The notes under the pieces were generated by a model. That model was not told where the DNA came from. It saw nothing but the letters and a program-made list of their open reading frames with translations, and did no database searches. From an uncultured Desulfovibrio sp. (GTDB lineage: Bacteria > Desulfobacterota > Desulfovibrionia > Desulfovibrionales > Desulfovibrionaceae), in the NCBI GenBank assembly GCA_910587035.1, contig CAJUMQ010000037.1, positions 1-14,981 of the forward strand: a DNA stretch of 14,981 nucleotides, given 5' to 3'. This document shows, piece by piece, positions 6,181 to 14,721 of this stretch. Position 1 is the first letter of the stretch; each line of letters opens with the position of its first letter. A program made the translations under genes and the position numbers.

Positions 6181-6272
6181 GGCTTATAACGCAAGAAAGC
6201 CTGTAACTTTGGCTAGTTACAGGCTTTCTTTTATAAACATCGGCAAGTTAATTTTTAATCTTGGCTCCCCGA
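6181..6272. repeat. Right copy of the 92-bp direct repeat, overlapping the tRNA-Asn 3' end
   Basis: This copy matches 3618-3709 and contains the last 11 nt of the intact tRNA-Asn gene (6262-6272) plus about 80 bases downstream of it on the minus strand. It is the candidate tRNA-side attachment site of the 2.56-kb islet. The integrity of the tRNA here fits integration by a mechanism that restores the gene's 3' end. Confidence 0.85.
6193..6230 (-). terminator. Terminator hairpin downstream of tRNA-Asn
   Basis: A 15-bp perfect stem (6193-6207 with 6216-6230) closes an 8-nt loop, beginning about 31 nt beyond the tRNA 3' end in the direction of its transcription. The arm ends in GGCTTTCTT but lacks a long U-run. 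Because it is a palindrome it may act in both directions. The same hairpin recurs at 3630-3667 in the left repeat, which suggests both copies came from one tRNA locus. Confidence 0.7.
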
Positions 6273-6337
6273 GACGGACTTGAACCGCCAACCTAGTGGT
6301 TAACAGCCACCCGCTCTGCCGATTGAGCTATCGGGGA
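6262..6337 (-). tRNA. tRNA-Asn (anticodon GTT)
   Basis: The 76-nt gene folds as a complete cloverleaf: acceptor stem TCCCCGA/TCGGGGA, D stem GCTC/GAGC, anticodon loop CTGTTAA with GTT, T stem GGCGG/CCGTC with loop TTCAAGT, discriminator G and encoded CCA. It decodes AAC/AAU. Its 3' end forms part of a long direct repeat, so it seems to have served as an integration site. A strong promoter lies upstream (6354-6382) and a hairpin terminator downstream. Confidence 0.97.
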
Positions 6338-6353
6338 ACATCAGGCAAGAAGA

Positions 6354-6382
6354 GTTGTATGTGAATTGGCGCGGATTGTCAA
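6354..6382 (-). promoter_or_regulatory. Promoter of tRNA-Asn
   Basis: On the minus strand a perfect TTGACA (6377-6382) is followed after 17 bp by TACAAC (6354-6359, 4 of 6 to consensus). The -10 ends 16 nt before the mature tRNA 5' end, leaving a short leader, as is usual for tRNA genes. The spacing and the perfect -35 make this convincing. Confidence 0.75.
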
Positions 6383-6488
6383 CAAATATTTTCTCAAAAA
6401 AACAATTTGCCTGCTTAAGCCTTTTTCCATGCAGGCAGGGCGGCTTGCGGCATATGCGAGAGAATGTTAATTTATGACGGGAGCCAGC

Positions 6489-8489
6489 ATGGAAGTCACC
6501 CTTTTATATGAAATCGTAATAATTTTTCTTCTCTCAATATTTGTAACTCTCATCTGCAACCGCCTGAAGCTCCCCGCGACAGTGGGGTTTCTGCTTACCG
6601 GCGTTATCTGCGGGCCTTCCGTTCTGGGGGTTGTGCCCGACAGGGAGGCCATTGATCAGGTTGCGGAGATTGGCGTGGCAATGCTGCTCTTCACCATAGG
6701 CATGGAACTTTCCGGCGAGGCCCTGAATCGTCTGAAAAAACCTGTCTTTCTTGGGGGCAGCCTGCAAATCGGCCTTACAGTTTGCGCTGTTGCCGCCATA
6801 TGCATGATCTACGGCCTTACCTGGCAGCTTGGCGTGTTCTGGGGCTGCCTGGTGGCTCTATCATCATCGGCCATAGTTCTGCGCATTTTGCAGGAAAAGG
6901 GGCTCTCCGCCACCCCCACCGGCCGTCTCTCCCTGGCCATACTGGTTTTCCAGGATATCATGGTGGCGCCCATGCTGCTATGTGTGCCCTTTCTGGCCGG
7001 AACCCTGGACATAAGTCTGGAAAAGGCCTTCTTTTCCGTACTCTGGGTGGTCCTGGCCCTTGGCGGGGTGCTGCTGTTCGCCCATTTTGGCCTCAACCGC
7101 CTGATGGAAGCAGTTATGCGCACAAGGACAAGGGAGATACTGCTGCTTACAACCCTTGGCCTCTGTCTTGGCATGGCCCTCCTGACAAGCGCCCTGGGCC
7201 TCTCCCTTTCCCTGGGGGCATTCCTGGCCGGACTTTTGCTGGCAAGATCAAAATACAGCATGAGCGTCATTAGCGGCATTCTGCCCTATCGCGATGTATT
7301 CATGAGCCTCTTTTTCATCTCTGTGGGCATGATGCTCAACCTGGAATATTTTTGGCAGCATTTTTTCGTGATCATCATCGGCACAGCGCTTTTCATAGTG
7401 TTAAAATCCGTGCTCACCCTGCCGGCCGTGCTGGTGCAGGGCTACCCCCTCAGGGCGGCCATAACCACATCCCTCTTTCTGGCGCAGGTGGGTGAATTCT
7501 CCTTTGTTCTCGCGGCGCAGGGGCTTGGCGCCGGGCTATTCGACATGCAGTCCTATCAGACTTTCCTGGCTGTGAGCGTGCTTACCATGATGCTCACCCC
7601 CGGGCTCATAGCCATCTCCCCCCATGTGGCCAATGCCATTTGCAAAAAGGCCCCCCCACCGGCAACTCCCGAGGAAAATGGCACCCAGGGCGCCCTCAAG
7701 GATCATCTCATCATCATCGGCTTTGGCATCAGTGGCAAGCATCTGGCGCATGTGGCCCAGGAATCCAGCATTCCTTACACCATTCTCGAAATGAACCCCG
7801 AAACAGTCAACCGGTACCGCGACAAGGAGCCCATAGCCCAGGGCGATGCGACGCAGCCAGTGGTGCTGGAACATCTGGGCATCGAGACGGCGCGGGTACT
7901 GGCCATCATCATATCCGACCCGGCTGCCGTGCGCGCCATCACAATAGAAGCCCGCAAACTCAATCCCAACATATACATAGTAGCCAGAACCCGTTTTGTA
8001 ACAGAGATTGCCACACTTCACAGGCTGGGTGCGGATGACGTCATCTCCGAGGAGTTCGAGGGCTCCATCGAGGTGTTCAGCCATGTGCTGGCCCAATATC
8101 TTGTGCCCAGGCAGGACATTGAATCCTTTGGCGCCTATCTGCGCCAGGCCAACTACCGCATGATCAGGCGCATGAGCGCGGCTGTGGATTCCCTGGGCGA
8201 GGTGGTGGGGCGCCTGCCGGACATGGGTGTGCAGGCCATGCGTGTAATGCCGGAATCCGGCCTGTGCGGCTTAACCCTGGCCGCCTGCGGCATCCGCCCG
8301 GTTTACGGCCTTACCGTTGTCGCCATCATGCGCAATGGCGAAGCCATAGCCTCCCCTGGCGCAGACTTTCGCTTTGCGCCGGAGGACATAGTCTATCTTT
8401 TTGGCAAAAAGGAAAAATTCTACGCCATCAAGGCCCTGTTTTCCGGGCATGCCCATAAAGTGGAAAGCCAGGCGGCCCCCCAGCATTGA
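6489..8489 (+). CDS. CPA2-family cation/proton antiporter with RCK domains (KefB/YbaL-like)
   Basis: The inner-membrane protein (666 residues) exchanges or exits K+ (or Na+) against H+. Numbered from an upstream ATG at 6474, residues 8-385 form about 12 membrane segments with CPA2 motifs: GFLLTGVICGP (38-48), the FQD motif with the transport Asp161, RDVFMSLFFISVGM (273-286) and AQVGEFSFVL (337-346). A cytoplasmic RCK_N domain follows, with GFGISG (416-421) and acidic Glu439 for a nucleotide ligand, then RCK_C (about 570-655), so gating by NAD(H) or a similar ligand is likely. I prefer ATG 6489 because GGGAG lies 5 nt upstream; 6474 is possible. A hairpin (6409-6414 with 6431-6436) lies in the leader. 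The cation cannot be fixed from sequence; glutathione control as in KefB/KefC is not shown. Confidence 0.92.
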   Translation: MEVTLLYEIVIIFLLSIFVTLICNRLKLPATVGFLLTGVICGPSVLGVVPDREAIDQVAEIGVAMLLFTIGMELSGEALNRLKKPVFLGGSLQIGLTVCAVAAICMIYGLTWQLGVFWGCLVALSSSAIVLRILQEKGLSATPTGRLSLAILVFQDIMVAPMLLCVPFLAGTLDISLEKAFFSVLWVVLALGGVLLFAHFGLNRLMEAVMRTRTREILLLTTLGLCLGMALLTSALGLSLSLGAFLAGLLLARSKYSMSVISGILPYRDVFMSLFFISVGMMLNLEYFWQHFFVIIIGTALFIVLKSVLTLPAVLVQGYPLRAAITTSLFLAQVGEFSFVLAAQGLGAGLFDMQSYQTFLAVSVLTMMLTPGLIAISPHVANAICKKAPPPATPEENGTQGALKDHLIIIGFGISGKHLAHVAQESSIPYTILEMNPETVNRYRDKEPIAQGDATQPVVLEHLGIETARVLAIIISDPAAVRAITIEARKLNPNIYIVARTRFVTEIATLHRLGADDVISEEFEGSIEVFSHVLAQYLVPRQDIESFGAYLRQANYRMIRRMSAAVDSLGEVVGRLPDMGVQAMRVMPESGLCGLTLAACGIRPVYGLTVVAIMRNGEAIASPGADFRFAPEDIVYLFGKKEKFYAIKALFSGHAHKVESQAAPQH

Positions 8490-8706
8490 CACATCTCCGA
8501 TGAACTTTCGGGTGATGATTGTCCCAATGGCACGCTTGACATTTTTGCCTGTTGCTGTTTCTTTTTAAATCTTTGGCTAAATGCGCTTTTAATCCGGTTC
8601 AAATATGCCGGAGTTTCCCCATTGCGCCCTGGAGCTGGCAAAGAAGACAACCATCTCTGATATTTATGTTCAGACCGGGGCGAATGGCATAAAAGAGGCT
8701 GACTGA
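8490..8706 (+). promoter_or_regulatory. Intergenic region with weak promoter and a 33-codon open frame
   Basis: TTGACA at 8536-8541 is a perfect -35, but no good -10 lies 16-18 bp downstream, so the promoter is tentative. A small frame, 8605-8706, would encode 33 residues (MPEFPHCALELAKK...) with codon choice like the neighbours, ending in TGA directly before, and in frame with, the ATG of the large oxidoreductase. It has no visible ribosome site. It may be an unrecognised leader peptide, a remnant, or chance. Confidence 0.3.
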
Positions 8707-11700
8707 ATGAATCATAAAGGTCCGCATATATCAATACCACCGGATTATGTGGTCAACCGCATTTTAAAAATCAATATTGATGATTTTGCGGAATGGCCCG
8801 AATCCGTGCGCAATCTGGCCATAGCCATTGCGGAAGAGCTATTTTTGGCGACATACAATCCCTTTATTGATCCGGAGATAGTGCGCGAAAGCGTGCGGGA
8901 CAGATTTGAGCGCGAGGCTGTTTCGCTTGCCCACTACTATGCCACTGCCCTGTCCGAAGGCATAACCATGTTCTGGTCCGCCCATGAGGCGGAAGAGGCC
9001 TTCAGGCAAAAGCTCCTGGACGCGCTGGCCTCCATATTGCCGCCAGAATGCATCCGCTCCCAGCCAATGGCTCTGGTGGAAACAGCCACAGATGCCACGG
9101 ATCTGCGCATGGAGCTGCCCCTGCTTGTGGTGGAGCCGGAGAACACGGAGCAGATAGCCGCCATAGTGCGCCTTGCCAATGACATGAAGTTCGCAATCAT
9201 TCCCAGGGGTGGCGGCTCCGGCATGACAGGCGGCGCCGTGCCGGCGCGCAAGCGCACCCTCATGGTCAGTCTCACACGCCTGACAAAAATCGGCCCCATT
9301 GACCTTGAGAACATGAGCGTGACCTGCGAGGCCGGCGCAATTACCCAGCAGGTGATCAATGCCGTGGATGCCGCCGGCGCGCTTTTCAGCGTGGACCCGG
9401 CCTCAAAGCAGGCTTCATCCATTGGCGGCAATGTTTCGGAGAATGCTGGCGGCCCCATGGCCTTTGAGTATGGCACAACCCTGGACAACCTGCTCTGGTG
9501 GGAAATGGTAACCCCCACTGGCGAGATCATCCGCATTGAACGCGAAAATCATCCACGCCATAAAATTCTGCCCGATGAAAATGCCGTCTTCGCAGTCAAG
9601 GATTTAAGCGGCGGCATCCGCAATGTGGTTCATCTGCGCGGTGACGAGATCCGCCTGCCTGGTCTGGGCAAGGATGTCACCAACAAGGCGCTGGGGGGCC
9701 TGCCCGGAATACAGAAGGAGGGCGTGGATGGCATAATAACCAAAGCCGCCTTTGCCATCCATAAAAAACCCCTGTACTCCAGGGTAATGGCTCTCGAATT
9801 CTATGGCCGCTCAATGCATCCTGCGGCCATTGTGGTGCGCGAGCTGGTCAATCTGCGCAATCGTATCCGCGAGGAGGGCGATTATGCGCACCTCTCCGCC
9901 CTTGAGGAATTTAATGCCAAATATGTGCAGGCAATAGACTACAAGCCCAAGAGCAGCAAATATGCCGGGCTGCCCATATCGGTGATCATTCTGCAGGTGG
10001 ACGGCGATGACTCCTATCTGCTTGACAAATGCGTGAATGACATCGTGGCAGTGGTGGAACAGCAGGACAATGTCGATATACTTGTGGCGCATGGTAAAAA
10101 AGAGGCCGAGCTTTTCTGGGAGGACAGACACAAGTTGTCCGCCATTGCCAAGCGCACATCGGGATTCAAATTAAATGAGGATGTAGTCATCCCCATGGCA
10201 AGAATCCCGGATTTCGCGCTATTTCTGGAGCAGATAAACCTTGAATGCGCGGCCACAAGCTATCGCCATGCCATGCAGGAAATTGGACGCCTCCCTGGCT
10301 TTCCCATGGAGGATCGAGACTTCAATCGTGAATTTTCCCTGGCCTCGCGGGCTGCCTCCGGCGATATTTCAGCCAAGGATCTCCCGGATAATGAACTGGT
10401 GGCCAAGGGCACGGCCTTCATCAGCTCCCTGGCGGAGAAATATCCGCATCTGCAAAAAAAGATCCTGTCAATACTGGCACATATGGAGGCAAGCCGCATC
10501 ATAGTCGCCAGCCATATGCATGCAGGCGACGGCAACTGCCATGTCAATATCCCCGTCAATTCCAATGATGCCCGGATGCTGGAAGAGGCGGAAGAGACGG
10601 CTGCCCGTGTCATGGCGGAATGCCAGGAGATGGGCGGCGAGGTCTCCGGCGAGCATGGCATAGGCATCACCAAGATCGCCTTTTTTGGCAAGGAGAAAAT
10701 GGATGCCCTGCGGGCCTTCAAGGAAAGGGTTGATCCCAGGGATGTGATGAATCCCGCAAAGCTGGTTTATCGCGAGCTGCCGGTCAAACCCTTCACCTTT
10801 TCTTTTAATCGCCTGATTGCCGACATCCGCGACAGCGGCCTGCCAGACAAGGAAACCCTCATCAGCCTGCTGTCATCCATTCAGGTTTGCACCCGCTGCG
10901 GCAAGTGCCGCCTGGTTTGCGCCATGTGCTATCCGGAACGCTCCATGCAATATCATCCCCGCAACAAGAACATGGCCCTGGGGATGCTGCTGGAGGCCGT
11001 GTACTATTCGCAAATCAACACTGGCCGCATCGATGACAAGCTCCTCAGGCAGCTGCGTGACATAGTTGAGCATTGCACTGCCTGCGGGCGCTGCATGGCA
11101 AATTGTCCAGTAAAAATTCCCTCCGGTGAAGTGGCTCTCTCCCTGCGCGCCCTTCTGGAACATGAAGGAGCAGGCGGACATCCCATCAAGGATATGGCCC
11201 TGAACTGGCTGTCCCATGACATCGGCAAGCGTGTGCCCAAGGCGGCAAAAATGGCGTCTGTAGGGCAAAAAATGCAGAACAGGCTGCTGGACTTTGTACC
11301 CAACAGCCTGCAAAAAAGACTTGAAAGCCCGCTTTTCTCCGATCGCGGCCCCAAAATGGGCTACACAAACCTCTATGAATCCCTCAAGCTGCACAGGGGC
11401 TCCGTTTTTGCCCCGGCAGAGCCCAGACCTGGCATGGAGCTGGCCATTTATTTTCCTGGCTGCGGCGGCGCGCTTTTTTATGACCGCATCGGCCTCTCTT
11501 CCATAATGCTCATGCTGGCGGCCGGGATTGCTGTGGCAGTGCCGCCCAGACATCTTTGCTGCGGCTATCCCATGCTTGCGGCCGGCATGGATACGCCCTT
11601 TGAAGACAACATGGCCCAAAATCGCCAGTATATTTCCGCCATGTGCCGCAACCTCACCCGCCAGGGTTTTGACTGCCGCTGGCTGGTGACAGCCTGCGGC

Positions 11701-12276
11701 TCATGCCGCTCCGGAATGGAAAAAATGAGCCTTGGCGAGGTCTGCCCCAATCTCAAGCTTCAGGATGTCTCCCAGCTTGTGCTGCCGCGCCTCTCCCTGC
11801 CGCATAAGGCCGCCCGTACAGGAGAGAGCCGGGAAAAGCTGCTTTACCATGGCGCCTGCCACTGCGAATGGGCCGATGTGCACAAAATAAAGGGGCAGGC
11901 CGCCTTTGCGCGCGCCATTGGCGATTCCTCCGGCTGTCAGGTGGATGTGTCGGCCGGTTGCTGCGGAGAATCCGGCATGGGCTCCATGACATCCCCGCGC
12001 ATTTACAATGTCCTTCGCCAGCGCAAACAGAACAATCTCAGGGATTATTTTGCAAACGGCTATGAGGGGCCGGTGCTGGTGGGATGTCCCTCCTGCAAGA
12101 TTGGCATTGGCCGCACATTGATAAACATGCGCGACAAAAGGCCTGTTCTGCATGTGGCCGAATGGCTGGCGGGGCAGCTGGATGGAGAGGACAGGCGCCA
12201 GAGCTTCCGCAAAAAAGCCAATGAAACCCGTGGCGAAGTCCGCGTTGTGCCAGTGGCGGGATGCGAGCGGCAATAA
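8707..12276 (+). CDS. Fused FAD-linked oxidase / 4Fe-4S / CCG-domain oxidoreductase (D-lactate or glycolate dehydrogenase type)
   Basis: This 1189-residue protein joins, in one chain, the parts usually split as GlcD and GlcF or as two lactate dehydrogenase subunits. An N-terminal helical region (1-125, resembling the DUF3683 type) precedes an FAD-binding domain with PRGGGSGMTGG (167-177). The FAD-oxidase C-terminal domain has HMHAGDGNCHVN (603-614) and GEVSGEHGIG (644-653). Two 4Fe-4S sites follow: CTRCGKCRLVC (728-738) and CTACGRCMANC (790-800). Two CCG cysteine-rich modules end it: CCGYP (951), CGSC (997-1000), CCGESG (1085) and CPSC (1127-1130). It probably oxidises D-lactate or another 2-hydroxy acid and sends electrons to a membrane acceptor, acting in the cytoplasm or on the inner membrane face. 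GAGG lies 8 nt before the start. The following gene overlaps its end by 16 bases. The substrate is inferred only from the family. Confidence 0.9.
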   Translation: MNHKGPHISIPPDYVVNRILKINIDDFAEWPESVRNLAIAIAEELFLATYNPFIDPEIVRESVRDRFEREAVSLAHYYATALSEGITMFWSAHEAEEAFRQKLLDALASILPPECIRSQPMALVETATDATDLRMELPLLVVEPENTEQIAAIVRLANDMKFAIIPRGGGSGMTGGAVPARKRTLMVSLTRLTKIGPIDLENMSVTCEAGAITQQVINAVDAAGALFSVDPASKQASSIGGNVSENAGGPMAFEYGTTLDNLLWWEMVTPTGEIIRIERENHPRHKILPDENAVFAVKDLSGGIRNVVHLRGDEIRLPGLGKDVTNKALGGLPGIQKEGVDGIITKAAFAIHKKPLYSRVMALEFYGRSMHPAAIVVRELVNLRNRIREEGDYAHLSALEEFNAKYVQAIDYKPKSSKYAGLPISVIILQVDGDDSYLLDKCVNDIVAVVEQQDNVDILVAHGKKEAELFWEDRHKLSAIAKRTSGFKLNEDVVIPMARIPDFALFLEQINLECAATSYRHAMQEIGRLPGFPMEDRDFNREFSLASRAASGDISAKDLPDNELVAKGTAFISSLAEKYPHLQKKILSILAHMEASRIIVASHMHAGDGNCHVNIPVNSNDARMLEEAEETAARVMAECQEMGGEVSGEHGIGITKIAFFGKEKMDALRAFKERVDPRDVMNPAKLVYRELPVKPFTFSFNRLIADIRDSGLPDKETLISLLSSIQVCTRCGKCRLVCAMCYPERSMQYHPRNKNMALGMLLEAVYYSQINTGRIDDKLLRQLRDIVEHCTACGRCMANCPVKIPSGEVALSLRALLEHEGAGGHPIKDMALNWLSHDIGKRVPKAAKMASVGQKMQNRLLDFVPNSLQKRLESPLFSDRGPKMGYTNLYESLKLHRGSVFAPAEPRPGMELAIYFPGCGGALFYDRIGLSSIMLMLAAGIAVAVPPRHLCCGYPMLAAGMDTPFEDNMAQNRQYISAMCRNLTRQGFDCRWLVTACGSCRSGMEKMSLGEVCPNLKLQDVSQLVLPRLSLPHKAARTGESREKLLYHGACHCEWADVHKIKGQAAFARAIGDSSGCQVDVSAGCCGESGMGSMTSPRIYNVLRQRKQNNLRDYFANGYEGPVLVGCPSCKIGIGRTLINMRDKRPVLHVAEWLAGQLDGEDRRQSFRKKANETRGEVRVVPVAGCERQ

Positions 12277-14243
12277 GGGCCATCTGTTATTGTCTTGCCG
12301 GCGCGGGGCTGATTTTCTGCCTCGCGCCATTTTTCTATGCCTATGGCTTCTGCTTTCCCCGCGGGGATGATTTTGATGAAATCACAAGAGCCATGTTCCT
12401 GTTCGATCTGCCAGGCGGCATCTATGAAATCTGCCGCGAATGGCTGTATTGGAGCGGCAGATACACATATCACTTCCTGGCCGTATTTCTGGCAAGATCC
12501 GCGCAGAGCACGATACTGGCAGGCATCACCTGCGCCTCCATCCTGCTGCTGTATGCCCTTGCGGCCTGCTGGCTTGCCCGCATGCGCGGAGCAGCCTGGC
12601 ATGGCGCCCTGATTTTTGGTGGGGCGGCCATTCTGGCAGTGCTTGCCACCTGGCTGTATCCCGAATCCTTCTATATTCTCACAGATGCCCTCACCATAAT
12701 CCTGCAGGGCGGGCTGTTCCTGCTTTTCCTCGCCTCCCTCTGCCAATTTTGGCGTGATGCGGACACAATGCCCACCAAAAAAGACTGGCTGCGCACGCTG
12801 CTACTTGGCATTGTAGCCATTGGAGTCTATGAACATTCCGCATTGGCAGTGTTCTGGACAACAGCCGCGGCATTAATCCTGACATTTTTCATCCCCGCCC
12901 AAAAGAATGCCGCCAGCGAGAAAATGGCGGCCTGCGCCCAGCGCAGGAAATGCATATTCAGGCTGCTTTGCTGGTTTTGTCTTGCCTTAGCCTTTTCTTT
13001 TCTGGCTCCAGGCAATTTTCAGCGCAATCTTAGCCGGGGCACAAGCCCGGAGCTGCAATGGCGACAATTATGCGCGGTGCCAGATGATTTTATTTCAGCA
13101 CTCGCGTCCTTCGGACTTGGCTGCTGGGTGCCCGTGCTTCTGTGCCTTATACTGCTTTTCATTGCCCTGTCCCACAAGGAGGATGACACACCTCAACCTG
13201 TGCTGCCTTTTACAGTGGTTGCCCTGGCTGCCTTTGCAGCTCTGGGCATATCCATCATAGGCGTGCATGCCTTGAGCGATGTGCCTTTTGACCAATCGGC
13301 CAAATTCACATCCAGCTTCAATCTGTATGCAGCCATTGCCCTGGGTTTTGCACTTTTTTTCCCCCTGAGACGGTGTCTGGCAAGGCTGCTCCCCGCCATG
13401 AGCCGACTGATGCCACTGCCGGCATTGCTGCTGTGTTTTTTTTGCATCCAGACAACAAACTTTCAGGGCACGGCCATAAATGCCGTCAATGGCACATTGC
13501 TTATGGCCGGGCAGTTTCTCGAGCAAAGATACGCATATTTGCATGAACTGGCGCGACAGGCCGGGAGTGCGGCCAAATTGCCCCCCTTTGGCCTGATGGG
13601 AGAAATAAGGCATCCTGGCGTCCGCAAGCGGAAGGTGGAGCCCGGGCTCCCTGCCGCCATTGTGGCTGCCGGGGTATTGCCGGTTTTTCCCGTGTTCCTT
13701 TTCCACCGCCTTGCGCCTGAGGTGGATGGCTGGCCCAATCTGTGGGCAGCCTGGGTATATGGCCTTGGCAGCATAAAAGCCGTTGACCCGGCCCCCGGCC
13801 CAGCCGCCCAGGCGGTACTGGATGGAATCGCGCCGGAACTTGCGCTGCCAGCCGAATTTCACCAAAAAGGCATTCACCAGGCCTGGCGCCTGCAGACCAG
13901 GGGCGCCAATCCCACTTTTGCAACTGACTGGATTGTTGTGAAAGCTGCCGAAGGTGCCCCGGACATTACCTTTTTAAGGCCAAATCCTGTAATGCCAGGC
14001 AGGCTGGCGCCCCAATGGCTGCAGAAAAAAATGCTTGGCTGTCTGTTGCAAAAACAAAGCACCGGCACCGGCATCAAAGCCAGGCTGGCCGCGACCCTCA
14101 TGGCGCCCCTGCGGCAGCAAGTGCGTGACCTGCGCGTCTACAGATGCGGCATGGCAATGCCTGCCGCGCACCCGTGGCCCCAGGCCATTTTTGCGAGCAT
14201 CAACGGCAAAGACTATCAATGCCTCAGGTTTTACGCACAATGA
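12261..14243 (+). CDS. Polytopic membrane protein, DUF6056-like (possible GT-C-type glycosyltransferase)
   Basis: The 660-residue protein has about ten membrane segments in its first 404 residues (for example 7-27, 113-133, 137-162, 176-210, 231-250, 279-303, 316-338, 354-370 and 386-400), then a soluble C-terminal part of about 250 residues. GDDFDE (35-40) just after the first segment, YWSGRYTY (63-70) and LAPGN (248-252) resemble DUF6056 proteins, which are thought to be GT-C-like sugar transferases with an acidic DD motif in the first outer loop. The ATG lies inside the oxidoreductase frame, 16 bases before its end, so translation is probably coupled. The ribosome site is weak. A T8 run (13436-13443, encoding part of CFFC) could slip. 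The link between this protein and the oxidoreductase is unclear; family assignment is from motif memory. Confidence 0.7.
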   Translation: MRAAIRAICYCLAGAGLIFCLAPFFYAYGFCFPRGDDFDEITRAMFLFDLPGGIYEICREWLYWSGRYTYHFLAVFLARSAQSTILAGITCASILLLYALAACWLARMRGAAWHGALIFGGAAILAVLATWLYPESFYILTDALTIILQGGLFLLFLASLCQFWRDADTMPTKKDWLRTLLLGIVAIGVYEHSALAVFWTTAAALILTFFIPAQKNAASEKMAACAQRRKCIFRLLCWFCLALAFSFLAPGNFQRNLSRGTSPELQWRQLCAVPDDFISALASFGLGCWVPVLLCLILLFIALSHKEDDTPQPVLPFTVVALAAFAALGISIIGVHALSDVPFDQSAKFTSSFNLYAAIALGFALFFPLRRCLARLLPAMSRLMPLPALLLCFFCIQTTNFQGTAINAVNGTLLMAGQFLEQRYAYLHELARQAGSAAKLPPFGLMGEIRHPGVRKRKVEPGLPAAIVAAGVLPVFPVFLFHRLAPEVDGWPNLWAAWVYGLGSIKAVDPAPGPAAQAVLDGIAPELALPAEFHQKGIHQAWRLQTRGANPTFATDWIVVKAAEGAPDITFLRPNPVMPGRLAPQWLQKKMLGCLLQKQSTGTGIKARLAATLMAPLRQQVRDLRVYRCGMAMPAAHPWPQAIFASINGKDYQCLRFYAQ

Positions 14244-14289
14244 AGCCAAATTCGGTTATAAGCCAAATTTGAAACACAAGGCGGCAGAT

Positions 14290-14721
14290 ATGACATTCAG
14301 TCAGAGTGTGCGCACATGTCTCGTACGAAAATACTTTTTTGTATTTAAAGGACGTGCCTGCAGATCGGAGTTCTGGTGGTTCATGCTCTTCATAGGCCTG
14401 GTAAATCTTGTCTCCGGCATGGCGCTCACGCTTCTGCCCCGGACATGGGCCCTGAGCATCTCCCTGGCCATATCATTGATGTTGCTGCCGGCCAATTTTG
14501 GCGTGACAGTCCGGCGGCTGCATGACCGCAATCTGCACGGCTGGTGGCTGGCCCTGCCCCTGGGCTCCCTGTTTCTCTGGATACTTGGCGGAGGAGGAAC
14601 TCAGGCCCAGGCAGGCGCGATTCTCTCTATGGCAATGAACCTTGGCTATCTCGCCCTTCTTTGCATGCCTGGGCAGAAGGGCCCAAACCGGTTTGGAGAC
14701 GATCCCCTGCCTGAGCCATAG
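14290..14721 (+). CDS. Small DUF805 membrane protein
   Basis: The 143-residue protein matches the DUF805 family of small inner-membrane proteins of unknown role. It shows FKGRACRSEFWWF (19-31) at the start, RRLHDRNLHGWW (75-86) in the middle and GPNRFGDDP (131-139) near the end, with about four membrane segments (31-50, 53-70, 87-101 and 110-125). The open frame extends upstream to 14035, but that part overlaps the preceding gene and is not protein-like; ATG 14290 is preceded by AAGGCGG. The 46-base gap after the DUF6056-like gene holds a 10-bp direct repeat, AAGCCAAATT (14243-14252 and 14260-14269), possibly a binding site. Its stop codon lies in the first stem of the hairpin array. Confidence 0.85.
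   Translation: MTFSQSVRTCLVRKYFFVFKGRACRSEFWWFMLFIGLVNLVSGMALTLLPRTWALSISLAISLMLLPANFGVTVRRLHDRNLHGWWLALPLGSLFLWILGGGGTQAQAGAILSMAMNLGYLALLCMPGQKGPNRFGDDPLPEP

Noticed and set aside
8704..8706. TGA as a selenocysteine codon joining the 33-codon frame to the oxidoreductase
   Set aside because: The downstream stem is weak with a 16-nt loop and two wobble pairs, the family has no expected Cys/Sec there, and ATG follows directly with its own GAGG.
8420..8740. Minus-strand frame across the gap between the antiporter and the oxidoreductase
   Set aside because: No ribosome site, overlaps the ends of both real genes, and the residue pattern is not protein-like.
10873..11619. Long minus-strand open frame (248 codons) within the oxidoreductase
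   Set aside because: It is a shadow of the plus-strand gene, whose Fe-S and CCG motifs lie in the same bases.
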